From positions 66,847,850 through 66,911,849 of the forward strand of contig CM077645.1 in NCBI GenBank assembly GCA_039707465.1: a stretch of DNA of 64,000 nt, written 5' to 3'. Below the pieces are notes generated by a model that had not been told where the DNA came from, ran no database searches, and saw only the letters and a list, made by a program, of their open reading frames with translations. The DNA comes from Rhabdophis nuchalis (taxonomy: Eukaryota > Chordata > Lepidosauria > Squamata > Natricidae). A program made the translations under genes and the position numbers. Shown here in pieces: positions 27,172 to 38,004 of this stretch; positions within the stretch are counted from its first letter, which is position 1, and each line of letters begins with the position of its first letter.

Positions 27172-27323
27172 ATGAAATGGAAAACTGGTGCCCTCTTAAA
27201 GTATTTTTTTGCTTCTTCACCAAGTTTATGCCAAGCATTAGTAGGTAAGAATCCACTAGCAACCTGTTCTTCTTCACTATCACTTTCTTCTACTTCCAAA
27301 CGATTTAGACCCATAAATGATAA
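27172..27323 (-). CDS. NSMCE4A: NSMCE4A coding exon 4
   Basis: 152-nt exon, acceptor TTCTACAG, donor GTGAGT. It encodes LSFMGLNRLEVEESDSEEEQ, VASGFLPTNAWHKLGEEAKK and YFKRAPVFHF. It corresponds to human LLTHMGVNPL...W..T..THTFHFL. The acidic ESDSEEE run is more prominent than in the human protein and could be a CK2 target (inference). Confidence 0.92.
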
Positions 27324-28389
27324 CTGTAGAAGAAATATATTATGGTATAAATTTGCATTTTTATACAAAATAATGACAATATAAAATTAGAATTTAATTC
27401 AAGAAGAAATATGTTAAGGTGCACAACATTTTGAAGGTATTTGTAATAATATGGAGTTCCCGATATATCTAAATATAATACAGAATGATACTAAATACAG
27501 TGTATAGCAACTTTGATCTGAAATTACAACATCTTAATCAATTTATCGTTTTTTTTAAACAGGGAATTCCATTTAAAATATGTGGTGTCTGTTATCTCCT
27601 TGCACAAACCGTTCCCCCTCACCACCGTCTCCAAAAATGCAGAACTATTTACATAACTGAAATTGAGGAGGCAGCCAATTCTCTTTGAAGTGGTAAAGGC
27701 ACTATTTGAATTGCCTTCGCTACTATAATATGTGATTTCAGACAAAACAAGTAGACAAATATGTCCCCCCCCCAAACCCAAACTACCAGCAAGTCTGGCC
27801 TGTGATGCCAGATTAAAAAAATGAAAATCTAAAGAAACCTCAGCAGTAATTTTTAATTTTCTTCGGTCCATGACTAGTGATGGAGCAAAAATGAACTGTG
27901 AAACATGGTTTACAATTCTGACTACCCAGTACAGCAAAATAATTCTACAGGATAAAAAAAAATATTTTGGATCACTACATTTTTGATACTGAATAGTTTG
28001 ATTTTCAATACTGCAAAAATTCACTAATTTGAAGTTAGTGTGATAAAACCAGAGAAGAGCTTATAAAGCATGAGAGTTTAAGAGTTACAGCCTACATTTA
28101 AAATAACAATCTGATTCCCGTGAACTGAAGGACTTCAAGTGCACTGCATACTTTTTTTGTTTTCAGACTCTAAAACTGATATTTCAGCTTATATGAGTGA
28201 AATATTTAAGTATACTTTAAATATTGCTATTAGCTTTGCTAAATAAATATTGTTTCCCATTTAAACAATGAATACATGATGAATTACTATAATGAAATGT
28301 TGATGGGAACATAATATATATATATAAAATCAAATTCTATTTAATAAAACAGAAAAGTCTTAAATTACTATAGAGCTCATGCAACTTAC
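27324..28389. other. NSMCE4A intron 3, no feature seen
   Basis: AT-rich intron with a C-run (CCCCCCCCC) near 27767 and a short AT run near 28316. I recognise no transposon or exon. The open frame of 166 codons here on the minus strand has no recognisable motif. Confidence 0.4.
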
Positions 28390-28520
28390 TAAATCTCCAG
28401 CAAATGCAGATGGATCAAATATTGTCATATCTGAGTGTAACTGACTTGCTTTTTCTTTTCCTATATTTGATGCCAAAACCAGGAACTGGGCATCCAAAGC
28501 AGCCTCCCTTGCCCAGGACA
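28390..28520 (-). CDS. NSMCE4A: NSMCE4A coding exon 3
   Basis: 131-nt exon, acceptor TCAAAACAG, donor GTAAGT. It encodes [40 protein letters not shown] and GDL. Human has [26 protein letters not shown]. This is the diagnostic N-terminal kleisin helix region that binds SMC6. Confidence 0.96.
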
Positions 28521-28755
28521 CTGTTTTGAAAGAAGAAAAATATTTTGCTAGATTCAAAGGGAATGGCAGGCAAGAACTTAATTTTCATTAATATTCAGTT
28601 TCTGATGAATGCTTGTTTTTTCCGAGAATCGCAAGTTAACTAAATAAGAGTAAATTAACAATTCAATGGGCTAGAAGAAGAAAAAATGCATTTTGAGAGA
28701 ATTCTAAGCAAGATATCCATCCAATTATTTGCTGTATATCTATAATTGGCAATAT

Positions 28756-29122
28756 AGTAGTCCTCGATGTATGACAATTGAGCTCAAAAGTTTAATTGCT
28801 AAGCAAGATAGTTGCTTAGCAGTTACGTTTTGCTCTATTTTATGACCTTTCTTGCCAGGTATTAAATGAATCACTAGTTGTCAATAACACAGTTAAGTGA
28901 TTAACCATTGACTTTGCTCCTCGGATTATGACAAAAGATGATCATGTGACCCCAGGATACTGCGACTATCATAAATACATGCCAGTTGCCAAATAGCCAA
29001 ATTTTGATCACATGACCATGCAGGTGCTATAACAGTTGTAAGTATAAAAAATAGTCATAAGTCATATTTTTCTATCTTAGAATGGTCACTGAATGAATGG
29101 CTATAAATTGAGGACTACATAT
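28756..29122. mobile_element. pogo/Tigger-like MITE, reverse orientation
   Basis: TAGTAGTCCTCGATGTATGAC at the left and AATTGAGGACTACAT at the right are degraded termini of the family. The interior contains the reverse complement of the usual body (AATCACTAGTTGTCAATAAC, GATCATGTGACCCCAGG). It lies in NSMCE4A intron 2. Confidence 0.65.
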
Positions 29123-29897
29123 ATACAGATAATAATCTATTAAAAAAACACTGATTTAGTATGGGTCAACTACTTGCATATTTTTGTTGGTGACTATTTT
29201 AATAATATTATCAGCTTAACAATATAAAAACATTGAATATTGTGGCAATGACAATGCAGCATTGACGCTTTACAAAATTTGTTTTAAAAATCTTGGATAA
29301 ATTTAGAATCAGGCCTCAGATTCAAAAACACCAAGGTCTAAATTTTAAAAAAATTTCCTAAACTTCAGAAATTAAGTTTCAAACCTTTCAAGATAACAAG
29401 GTAAATCAATGAAGAGTAGTATCAAGAATGACAATTACATTTCACAATCATGTTTATATTATTTTATTAGCAACACAATTGCTAATTAGCTAAAAACAAC
29501 AACATGCAGATGTATTAGAAGCTTCATTTTTCTCCAAATGAAATAAATTTTAGAAATAGAACCACAGAGCCCCAACAGCCTCTGAAAAATTACAAATTTG
29601 TATCTCTTGACAATTTATCTCCAAACAGTATTGGATTTCAGCAAGAAATAAGATTAAATTCTCTTACCCTCACTTCAAGTTCTTCCTTGAAGCTTAAGCT
29701 TCAAGGTTTACCAATCAAGGAATGTCTCTAAATGTCAATGTCATTAAAAAAGGAACCAAAACAAAGCCCACTATCAATCAGAACTAGATAGCCATTTGTA
29801 ACTGAAAAAGCAACAAAGATTATGTCTTTATTGATATTACCTTGTAATATTTTTTTCATTGATATCACTTAGCATATTGCCTGCTTATTCTATGTGT
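29123..29897. other. NSMCE4A intron 2, no feature seen
   Basis: AT-rich sequence between the MITE and the solo LTR. A short inverted repeat, CTTCAAGTTCTTCCTTGAAG, then CTTAAGCTTCAAGG, lies at about 29672-29706. Confidence 0.4.
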
Positions 29898-29903
29898 GGT
29901 TAC

Positions 29904-30458
29904 TGTTCTGTCCGTGGCCTCGGAATAAACAAGAACCCAAACTTAGCTGTTTGCCACTGTTAATAAGCCAGATAAGCAGTCCCTTGGCTGAGAGCACAGA
30001 AACTCATGACACAGACTTGGCTTCACAACAAACTTTCACACAAGCCTTCAAACTCACAGGAAACTGAACAGGCACAGGCTGCAACTCACAGACTTTCATG
30101 ACTCCTTCACTGAACGGTTGTTTTCTGTAAATGCCCCCTCCCATCGCCTCACCTATAAGCTCTCTGGGAGGGGCCAATTAACAACCACCTGGTGCCTAAT
30201 CACCTTATGTGAGTCTGCCTCCTGAGTTGCTGCCTCCGCCTCTCAGCTCTTCGCATTCTAGTGTCAGGGACAAACTGACTCTGGTCTTCCCCACTGCTCC
30301 ATGTCTCAGGCGCCTCTGGATGGCCAACCAGCCTCTCTGGTCCCTGCTCTGACTCCGAACACCCCCCAGGGTCTTCCTCAGTCTCCAGGGCAGACTCATA
30401 TTGCTCCTCACTATCAGAGTCCATCATCAGCTCAGCTGGTCCCTGCTGGGCCACAACA
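29904..30458 (-). mobile_element. Solo LTR (endogenous retrovirus or other LTR element)
   Basis: A 555-bp unit bounded by TGTTCTGTCCGTGGCC and GGGCCACAACA (TG...CA ends) with perfect 6-bp duplications GGTTAC at 29898-29903 and 30459-30464. Read on the minus strand, an ATTGG box and a TTATA-like motif (about 30170-30150) precede the presumed R region, so minus orientation is preferred. No gag/pol sequence adjoins it. An 84-codon open frame (30454-30200) lies in the presumed U3. It is in NSMCE4A intron 2. Superfamily is not determined. Confidence 0.75.
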
Positions 30459-30464
30459 GGTTAC

Positions 30465-31002
30465 TACATTCATTATTACATTATTGTCTTGTAAAAGTAT
30501 GCTATGGGTTTCTGTTAATATTTAAAACAATAAGTATTCTTCCTGCTGAGTTTCATACTTTATCATTTATATTCATATTATATCACTTGATGTAACATTT
30601 ACTGCCCACCAAATATGAAATAAAAATGGCACTGATACCTATCAATCAAAAAGAAAATAGCATATAACTAAGAAAGAAACTACTAGAGAAGAAAGATATT
30701 AGATTGAATTTTTAATTGCTTTTAATTACAGGGAAATAATTTTACAAAAATAATTTTCTGCTCTGCTGGCCTCTTCTAGTTCCTTCAGGCCAATAAACTT
30801 CTTCATGCTTTCTGAAGAATACAGGTAATTACTATTAATAAACAAAATGATTTATATTTTCCTCACTAGAATAAGTTGAATGTATTAAATAAAAGTGGCA
30901 ATGTGACACATATTATTTCCTTTTTATTTTATTTGAAGCTTCTAGAAATTTTTAGAAAGTCAAGCACTGAAAAATTGGTATTTGGGATGATTCTCATCCT
31001 AC
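30465..31002. other. NSMCE4A intron 2, no feature seen
   Basis: AT-rich sequence adjoining the exon 2 donor; nothing recognised. Confidence 0.4.
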
Positions 31003-31083
31003 CTCCAGAGAACAGTTTATCAGCATCTTCTAGAGCTTCTGTCAATTTATCATTATTGGTGCTCAGCATCAGCTCATGGTTTT
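31003..31083 (-). CDS. NSMCE4A: NSMCE4A coding exon 2
   Basis: 81-nt exon, acceptor TTTTATTAG, donor GTAGGA. It encodes NHELMLSTNNDKLTEALEDA then DKLFSG, with split codons on both sides (Gln before, Val after). Human has QNREDILNAGDKLTEVLEEANTLFNEV. Confidence 0.94.
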
Positions 31084-31208
31084 CTAATAAAACAGGGGGG
31101 AAAACATATTTAATCATTGAGATACCTACACCAATTTGCAAGATAGAGTTCCACTTCTTGAAGCACAAGATGCCCAAAGATTGCAATTAAGATTTATATT
31201 TAGAATAC

Positions 31209-31212
<4 letters not shown>

Positions 31213-31254
<42 letters not shown>
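31213..31254 (+). repeat. (CA)n(TA)n microsatellite
   Basis: About 28 bases of CA followed by about 12 of TA in NSMCE4A intron 1. Confidence 0.95.
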
Positions 31255-31499
31255 AAATAAAGATTGTGACACCCCCCCTCCCAACTGAGGCATTTAGATT
31301 TCATTCATTTAGAAGAATGAAGATTTGCGAAAGGAATCTCCGAATGGAGGGAGCTTTCAAGCTCTGTCACCTCCAAACCAAACAGCAAAGTGGGGAGGGA
31401 AAAGATGCAAGCCTGGAATGCACCCCATCCACCTTCCCCACAGACATGAAAAAGGATCCCCAAACAGGAGAAGAACAGACATCTACATATTGCACCCTT

Positions 31500-32080
31500 G
31501 TCTCGCGCGACCAGTCTAACACGAATGTTACCTAGTTTGGGTAAAGAAACGTCTGCAAGAGAACAAGGAAGCTCAGAGACGCGCCAAGGAGCCCCTCGAT
31601 CCTAAAGACAGCCTGAAGCGCCACTCGTTTCCTTCTTGAAACCCCCCTACACGTCACCGCCTCCATGCAGACCGGGCTGGGAGGCAGCGACCGATCCAAG
31701 GGCACGAGACCGGTTTCCTGGATCAACTTCGCGCCTTTTTTCTCCTAATTGGTGGAGGGGGGAGGGGAGATAGGAACTTACGCTGAACGGTAGAAATTAG
31801 TTCTCGGTACTGTTGGCGGATAATTCGGCGTGTCGTCATTTCGTCAGATTCCTCCCCGGAAGTTTTCACTTCGAAACGGAACCAGCCGGACGTTAAGGGT
31901 CCAATCCCCGGTTTCTGGAGCAGCCCGACAGGGCATTAGAAACTCAGCGAGCGCCAAGATGAGGCAGCACTCCCGGTTCCGCCCGGGCCACTGGCCTCAA
32001 ACTCCGCCCTCCTTCTCCCTCTCTCTCTCTCCCTGCCCAGCTGTCCTTCCTCGCGCATTGAACGCCGGGAAAAAGGGGCG
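31500..32080 (-). promoter_or_regulatory. NSMCE4A: NSMCE4A CpG-rich promoter
   Basis: A CpG-rich block around coding exon 1. It contains an ETS motif CCGGAAGT at 31856-31863, about 17 bp upstream of the ATG. No TATA box is seen. The position of ETS so near the start codon implies either a short 5' UTR or an intragenic site. Head-to-head orientation with TACC2 makes a divergent transcript possible, but nothing in the sequence proves one. Confidence 0.7.
31782..31839 (-). CDS. NSMCE4A: NSMCE4A coding exon 1 (start codon)
   Basis: ATG at 31839-31837 (GACGAAATGA, G at -3); the exon encodes MTTRRIIRQQYRELISTVQ plus one base and ends at donor GTAAGT. It matches human RQIRHQYRALINSVQQ. It is the first in-frame ATG: an in-frame TAA lies at 31938-31936, leaving 32 upstream sense codons without Met. 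Human NSMCE4A has some 75 more N-terminal residues. An upstream exon or a non-AUG start (a CTG lies in this stretch) remain possible. Confidence 0.85.
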
Positions 32081-32189
32081 GCGCGAAGTCTGACATAGAG
32101 ATAAATAGTGGAGAGAGAACTCTCAACGCCCACAGGGAAGTCGCTGTTGTCACAATAGATTTTAAAACGAGGCGGAGTCATTTCGCCGG

Positions 32190-33030
32190 AATAGAATAGA
32201 AGTAGGGGTAGGGATAGGAAAGGATAGGGATAGGGATAGGGATGAATAGAAAAGAGTAGGGATAATGGTGGAATAGGAATGAATAGAAAAGACTGATAAC
32301 GATAGGGATAGAATAGGAATAGGGATGGATAGAAAAGAATAAGGATAGGGTTGAGTGGAAAAGACGGGATAGGGATAGAATAGGAATGAATAGAAAAGAC
32401 TTAAGGATTACGATAGGGATAGAGATAGAATAGGAATGAATAGAAAAGGATAAGGATAGGAATAGGGATGATAGAAAAGAATAATGATAGGGATAGAATA
32501 GGAATAGGAATGAAAAGAAAAGGGTAGGGAAAGGAATAGGGATGAATAGAAAAGAATAATAGGGATATAATAGGAATAGGAATGAAAAGAAAAGGGTAGG
32601 GATAGTGATGAATAGAAAAGAATAGGGATAGGGATGGAATAGGAATGAATAGAAAAGGATAAGGATAGGAATAGGGATGAATAGAAAAGAATAAGGATAG
32701 GAATAGAATAGGAATAGGAATGAAAAGAAAAGGGTAGGGATAGGAATAGGGATGAATAGAAAAGAATAATAGGGATAGAATAGGAATAGGAATGAAAAGA
32801 AAAGGGTAGGGATAGTGATGAATAGAAAATAATAGGGATAGGGATAGAATAGGAATGAATAGAAAAGGATAAGGATAGGAATAGGGATGAATAGAAAAGA
32901 ATAATGACAGGGATAGGGATGGAATAGGAGTAGGAATGAATAGAAAATAATAGGAATGGGGATGGAATAGGAATAGGAATGAATAGAAAAGAATAAAGAT
33001 AGGGATAGGGATGGAATAGGAATGGAATAG
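32190..33030 (+). repeat. GGGATAG / AATAGAAAAG minisatellite with 210-bp higher-order unit
   Basis: Degenerate purine-rich array of GGATAGGAATAGGGATG- and AATAGAAAAGAATAA-type subunits. From about 32431 the pattern repeats with a 210-bp period: blocks at 32551 and 32761, 32581 and 32791, and 32431, 32641 and 32851 are nearly identical. The Tyr/Pro/Ser/Leu-rich minus-strand open frames are artefacts. It lies about 100 bp beyond the NSMCE4A CpG block. Confidence 0.93.
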
Positions 33031-33480
33031 AAAATTTATTGTTAGATTGAATGTACAGTAACCAGCATACAATAAAATGAAATTTCATTGCATAAAGCTC
33101 TTAAAGGGTCACCACCTCCAATACTACATGAACATGACAAAATAAAGAAATACAAAATTATGCTTATACCCACATGTATGACACAGAGAAACAACACAGT
33201 CTAGTTTGGATGGCAGAGAAACGATTCTTGTGAGTTTACCAGACGGATGGCGTAGGGAACAAAGCTGTTACAGAATCTGGTATTCCTCCGAGAAATACTT
33301 TGAAACCTCCTCCAAGAGAGGAGCAACAGAAACAGAATGTGAAGAAGGTGTGTGGGGTCTCTAACAAATGCTTTGAGTATGATAATTGATTACAAAGTGA
33401 CGAACAGCCTCGAAAACATTGGCTGTAAATCTCGTAATAGTATTTCTTGCAGTGATAGGTAATAAAAGTTAGGGGAGCTC
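33031..33480 (-). mobile_element. Probable LINE 3' region, antisense
   Basis: TACAATAAAATGAAATTTCA followed by ACGGATGGCGTAGGGAACAAAGCTGTTACAG-type text (read in pieces: AGACGGATGGCGTAGGGAAC, AAAGCTGTTACAGAATCTGG, GAGCAACAGAAACAGAATGT) resembles a vertebrate LINE end often seen in antisense. The preceding minisatellite abuts its presumed tail. Family assignment is weak. Confidence 0.45.
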
Positions 33481-34338
33481 TAAATTAACGGAAAAGTTGG
33501 CTTCAGTAGCTGTAGTAGGCCGCGATATTTAAGGCCATGGATCTGATCCCCGAAACCTTTTCTGGCCTTTGACGGCAAGTCGGAAGGTTCAAGTCAGAAC
33601 GCGAAAATTGAGGTTTCCAATGTTTGATAGCTGTAGGTTACTCAGCCGTTTGAAGATACGTGACTTTCAACATGCTGGCTGAGGAATTCTGGGAGTTGAA
33701 GTCCACACATTTTAAAACTGAGTTGGAGAAATGCTCACCTGGAAGAGTGAACGAAGGAGTTGTGCGTCTTTTCTCGGCAAGACCAGCGGGAAAAACAACT
33801 TTTTTTTCCTGGGAGATGGTGCTCAGTTTGCTTAAATACCTGACTTTCAAAACGAAGATTAATGGCATTGGTTCAACAGCACCACTTAGTGGCAGTTTTT
33901 TAAGTCGCCTCCTTTTCAACAAGAAATGCTATTTTAGAAATGATTTCGTTGCATTTAGGTTATTGGAGATGCATGAAATTAATACTTTTTTTAAAAAAAG
34001 ATTTTTACATTTCGGTAAAAAGCAATTACATGTATTAATTCAATTTCATATTTTCAGATGTTTATATTTTTTTGAACTTTATATCTTCGCCACATGGCAG
34101 TCGACTTCTGTACTAAAAAAATTGACTTGCAGTACAATCAAAAGACAAACATACTTTATAAAGCATGGGAAAGACAAACATACTTTAACTATTCATTGAT
34201 TATAAATCAGCTACAGATGATTCCTGAATCATGGCATTAATTGTAAATAAACGTTTTTGTCTTTTTCAGCATTTTTTCATTTATAATTTTATGTATTTTT
34301 ATTTTGTCTGTGTGTGTGTGTATACATACATACATACA

Positions 34339-34386
<48 letters not shown>

Positions 34387-35219
34387 CTAAATATTAAAAC
34401 ATGCAGTAGAAAATTAAGGATATCTAGAAAAGAAATTTTCTCTTGTTTTCTTAATTTAATTCTATCTAAGATCCAGATAACACTGCTGAATGAAAGTACA
34501 CAATACCTGAATTCTGTTGTTATTCTTTTTTTTGGGAGAACTAATGTCTTTCTTAGACCTTGGCAGTGAAAAAACGTTGGTTATCTCCTCCAGTTGTGTT
34601 GTATTTTGCTTTGTTTCTATGCTAAGATATGACTAAGATATGAACCTTTCACCCCACCTATGAGATTGACAAAAAATAATAATGGAAGAACTAACCATTA
34701 CTGTATGCTTAATATTTTTACGCCCAGTGGGTAGAAATATGTTTATTTATGGGAACGGGAGGGGGGGGGACGGGGGGGACAACAACATTGTAAAAGCAGA
34801 ACAATGTTAAAATGTGCAAAAATAATAATAAACAGATTGTATCCTTCATCAATCTAGCTCTTCCATTAACCTGGTGAAGTGACCTGCATCTCCTGAAAAC
34901 TTATGCCAGTACATAAAATATGTTAGTCAAAAAGTCTAATTATGTTTGATTGAAGTTTATTTGGAGTCACTTTTTAGTATGGTTTACAGACTTTAAACTC
35001 ATATTTCTACAAGCTTCAGGATGGTCAGTTGTATGTTAAAGTGTATAAAACACATTTTCTAATTTTAAAATGTATCAAATTGCATCTATTTAGTTAAAAC
35101 TGCTAACATTTTCATAATAGGATTTTTCTTAACTTCTATAAGTACTGGTCTATTATTGGACACTATACTGTATATGTAGAGTAAATATGTAGAAGTCACT
35201 ATCAGGGGGGGCTTTTTAT
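33481..35219. other. Intergenic, mostly unassigned
   Basis: A foldback hAT fragment lies at about 33667-33735 (TCAACATGCTGGCTGAGGAA, TTCTGGGAGTTGAAGTCCAC). The rest is AT-rich with a G-run stretch near 34758-34778. No exon recognised. Confidence 0.5.
34308..34386 (+). repeat. (TG)n(TACA)n(TA)n microsatellite
   Basis: About 12 bases of TG, then about 46 bases of ACAT tetramers, then about 20 bases of TA. Confidence 0.95.
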
Positions 35220-35962
35220 CAGGTTTACCTGATACGCCAGTTGCGCCCCTTTCTAGATCGGGACGCCCTATGCACGGTCACTCAAGCCCTCGTCACTTCC
35301 CGCCTGGACTACTGCAATGCTCTCTACATGGGGCTCCCCTTGAGGTGCACCCGGAGACTCCAGCTAGTACAGAATGCAGCCGCATGGGGGATTCTGGGAG
35401 TTTCACGGTTCTCCCATGTAACACCTCTCCTGCGCGAGCTGCATTGGCTGCCTGTGGCCTTCCGGGTGCGCTTCAAGGTGTTAGTAACCATCTTTAAAGC
35501 GCTCCGTGGCATGGGACCTGGCTACCTGCGAGACTGCCTCCTACCACATACCTCCCTTCGACCTGTCTGCTCCCATAGAGAGGGCCTCCTCAGGGTGCCG
35601 TCTACCGGTCAATGCCGGCTGGCAACCCCCAGGGGGAGGGCCTTCTCTGTGGCAGGTCCAGCCCTATGGAATGACCTGCTCCCCGACCTTCGCACCATCA
35701 CGGACCTACGCCTCTTCCGCCAGGCGCTCAAAACACACCTTTCCCATCTGGCTGGCCTGGCATAGATTTAATAGATTTAATGATTTAATTTTAATATAAT
35801 GTTTTTAATAGTTTTTAATTATATTTTTAGCACAGATTTACTAAATTTAATTCTATTTTATATTGTGATTGTATGTTATTGGTGTTTTTATCCTTTCTGT
35901 GCACCGCCCTGAGTCCCATCAGAGAGATAGGGCGGTATAGAAATTTGATTAAATAAATATCA
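35220..35962 (+). mobile_element. L2/CR1-type LINE 3' end, with intact RT C-terminal frame
   Basis: A 174-codon open frame (35241-35765) with SRLDYCNALYMGLPL, VQNAAA, LHWLPVAFRVRFKVL and GPALWNDLLP, then a 3' UTR ending GCACCGCCCTGAGTCCCATC and GGGCGGTATAGAAATTTGAT plus an A/T tail. It is the best-preserved copy in the window but lacks endonuclease and the RT catalytic core. Confidence 0.88.
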
Positions 35963-37310
35963 AAATATTATTTTCAGATGGCAATAACAGCCAAACTAAA
36001 GATAACTTAGAGATACACGGCATTTTTTGTTCTGTATTAGGATGAACAATGGGATCTGTTTCCTATGATTATTCTGCTCTTGGGATGCATAGAGCCATAA
36101 TCTAACCATTTCCCCAGCAAGCCAGGCTACATAAACTACATGTACACATGTAGTGTAACTGGCTAAGTTTTTGTTCTTATTTATATTTATGTTTATTTAT
36201 TTTCCTATTTTTTATTTATCACAGGTGATTTTATGCAATTTCACAAATATAGCAGTTAAAATAATAATGACCAGCACCAAGACACATAACCATTAACTCT
36301 CAATCTCAGTTTAAGCAGGGTTTTTAAAATGTTAATTCAAAAATTAAATAATATTTCTAGTTCTATATTTATGGAAAGCAATTCCACAAGAGAAGACCTT
36401 TGGCAAAACTTATTTCCCTTCTCTGCCATACCTCAAAGAAAGAAGAAATTCTGAGTAAATATTCTACGGGCACCCTTTGTAGGATTTTACAAATTATCAT
36501 CTACACTTTAAATTGCACTTGGAACCAAACTGGCATCAGTGCAGCTTCAAAGTTTTATGATAATTTTGTGTAAAGCGGAGTTTCTCAAAGTTAGCAAGTT
36601 CAAGATGTATGGACCAGCTCCCAGAATTTCCCAACAGTCCACACATCCTGAAATTATTGAGGTTGTGAAACACTATGTTAAAAAAGAGGTGGACTTGGGA
36701 AAAAGAAAGGGAGCAATTTAATAAGAAGAAAAGATTACACAATCCTAAGAGAGAAGCGTGAGAAAGAAACTCAAAATAACCCAACTTGATTTTGTTTGGC
36801 AGAGAGAAGCTCCAACAAGCTTTTTAGGTTCTGTTGTTCTACCATGAAACAATAAAGAGCTCTTGTGGAACCTCTGCTGGTCCTGTTTCTTGAAGGAATG
36901 CCATTAGCATATAGGCAACTGTAGTTTGTTCCAAGTGAAATTTCTGGATGGTCTTGAAAAGTCTCAGCCTTAATATAATAGGGATATATTGACTCAAAAT
37001 TAAAAAATAATTCAGTACCTGGTATTCTTGGAACCAAGTCTCTTATATTTCACTAATCTTGCTAAAGAGTATGCTGTGAGACTCTGAATCACCTTCAACT
37101 CTAAGCAGCTACTATACAACCTGAGACTTAACATAGGTTAAGCAATGAGCTGCGCAGTTTCCATTCCATGTTTCACATACTGGAAAGTGATTAAATGTGC
37201 TTTCAGATGCCATGAGCATCTACTAGAAGTGGGGGGTGGGGAGGGATTTTGATACTTGTGAAATTGTCATCATAAAAATCCCATGATTTACCGTATATAC
37301 TTACAACAGT
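35963..37310. other. Intergenic, with one foldback hAT copy
   Basis: About 36576-36673 is an imperfect palindrome with AGTTTCTCAAAGTTAGCAAG at the left and GAGGTTGTGAAACACTA at the right, a decayed foldback hAT. Otherwise AT-rich and unassigned. Confidence 0.5.
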
Positions 37311-38004
37311 TCAGTTTCAGTTTATTGGATTTGTATACCGCTCCTGTCTCCAGATGGACTCAAGGCGGTGCACAGGGAATTAAAATACCACAACAACAAC
37401 AATGAATACAATACAATAATAAAATACGATTAAATTAGAATAGCCTGTGCTAAAAATTAAGCTAAAAATATTAAAATCTCAACCAATCCACTAAAAATAT
37501 CCTCAATTCTAAAATATAAGCTAAAATATAGACTAAAATCTAACTCTAAGCTAGGCCAGCTAGGTGAAACAAGTGCGTTTTTAGTGAGCGGCGAAAAAGG
37601 CGAAGGTCCGTGATGGTCCGAAGTTCGGGGGGTAGGCCATTCCAGAGCGTCAGACCCGCCACAGAGAAGGCCCTTCCCCTGGGCACCGCCAGCCGGCATT
37701 GACCAGCTGATGGCACCCTGAGGAGGCCCTCCCTGTGGGAGCGGACCAGTCGAAGGGAGCTATTTGGTAGGAGACGGTCCTGCAAATAACTAGGCCCTAT
37801 GCCATGGAGCGTCTTAAAGATGGTCACCAACACCTTGAAGCGCACCCGGAAGGCTACTGGCAGCCAGTGCACCTCGCACAGGAGATGTGATATGTGGGAG
37901 CACCGTGAGCCTCCCAAAATCCCCCGCGCAGCCACATTCTGTACCAGCTGGACCCTCCGGGTGCATCTCAAGGGGAGCCCCATGTAGAGAGCATTACAGT
38001 ATGT
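37311..38004 (-). mobile_element. L2/CR1-type LINE 3' end, minus strand
   Basis: Plus-strand text starts with TTTATTGGATTTGTATACCG, then GGCGGTGCACAGGGAATTAA (reverse of the 3' UTR). The RT C-terminal frame (37983-37546 on the minus strand, MGLPLRCTRRVQLVQN ... LFHLAGLA) is open over 145 codons. Confidence 0.88.

Larger units (their letters stand above)
22684..31900 (-). other. NSMCE4A: NSMCE4A locus, complete coding region
   Basis: Non-SMC element 4 homologue A is the kleisin subunit of the nuclear SMC5/6 complex. It bridges the SMC6 neck and SMC5 head in DNA-repair and replication-fork processing. Ten coding exons join in phase to 912 nt (303 codons plus stop): 31782-31839, 31003-31083, 28390-28520, 27172-27323, 26103-26202, 24861-24951, 24046-24140, 23355-23403, 23120-23208, 22684-22749. 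The product is about 80 residues shorter than human NSMCE4A, all at the N-terminus. It lies tandem to ATE1 and head-to-head with TACC2, as in human. The start near 31900 is inferred. Confidence 0.94.

Noticed and set aside
27524..28024. 166-codon minus-strand open frame in NSMCE4A intron 3
   Set aside because: AT-rich, no motif, and the flanking exons splice across it in phase.
30200..30454. 84-codon open frame as an NSMCE4A exon
   Set aside because: It lies wholly inside a solo LTR, and exons 2 and 3 join in phase without it.
31500..32080. Bidirectional NSMCE4A/TACC2 promoter
   Set aside because: Orientation allows it, but no plus-strand exon with a donor could be identified, so it is not claimed as a feature.
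32401..33088. Two overlapping open frames of about 225 codons, minus strand
   Set aside because: Both are frames of the GGGATAG/AATAGAA minisatellite.
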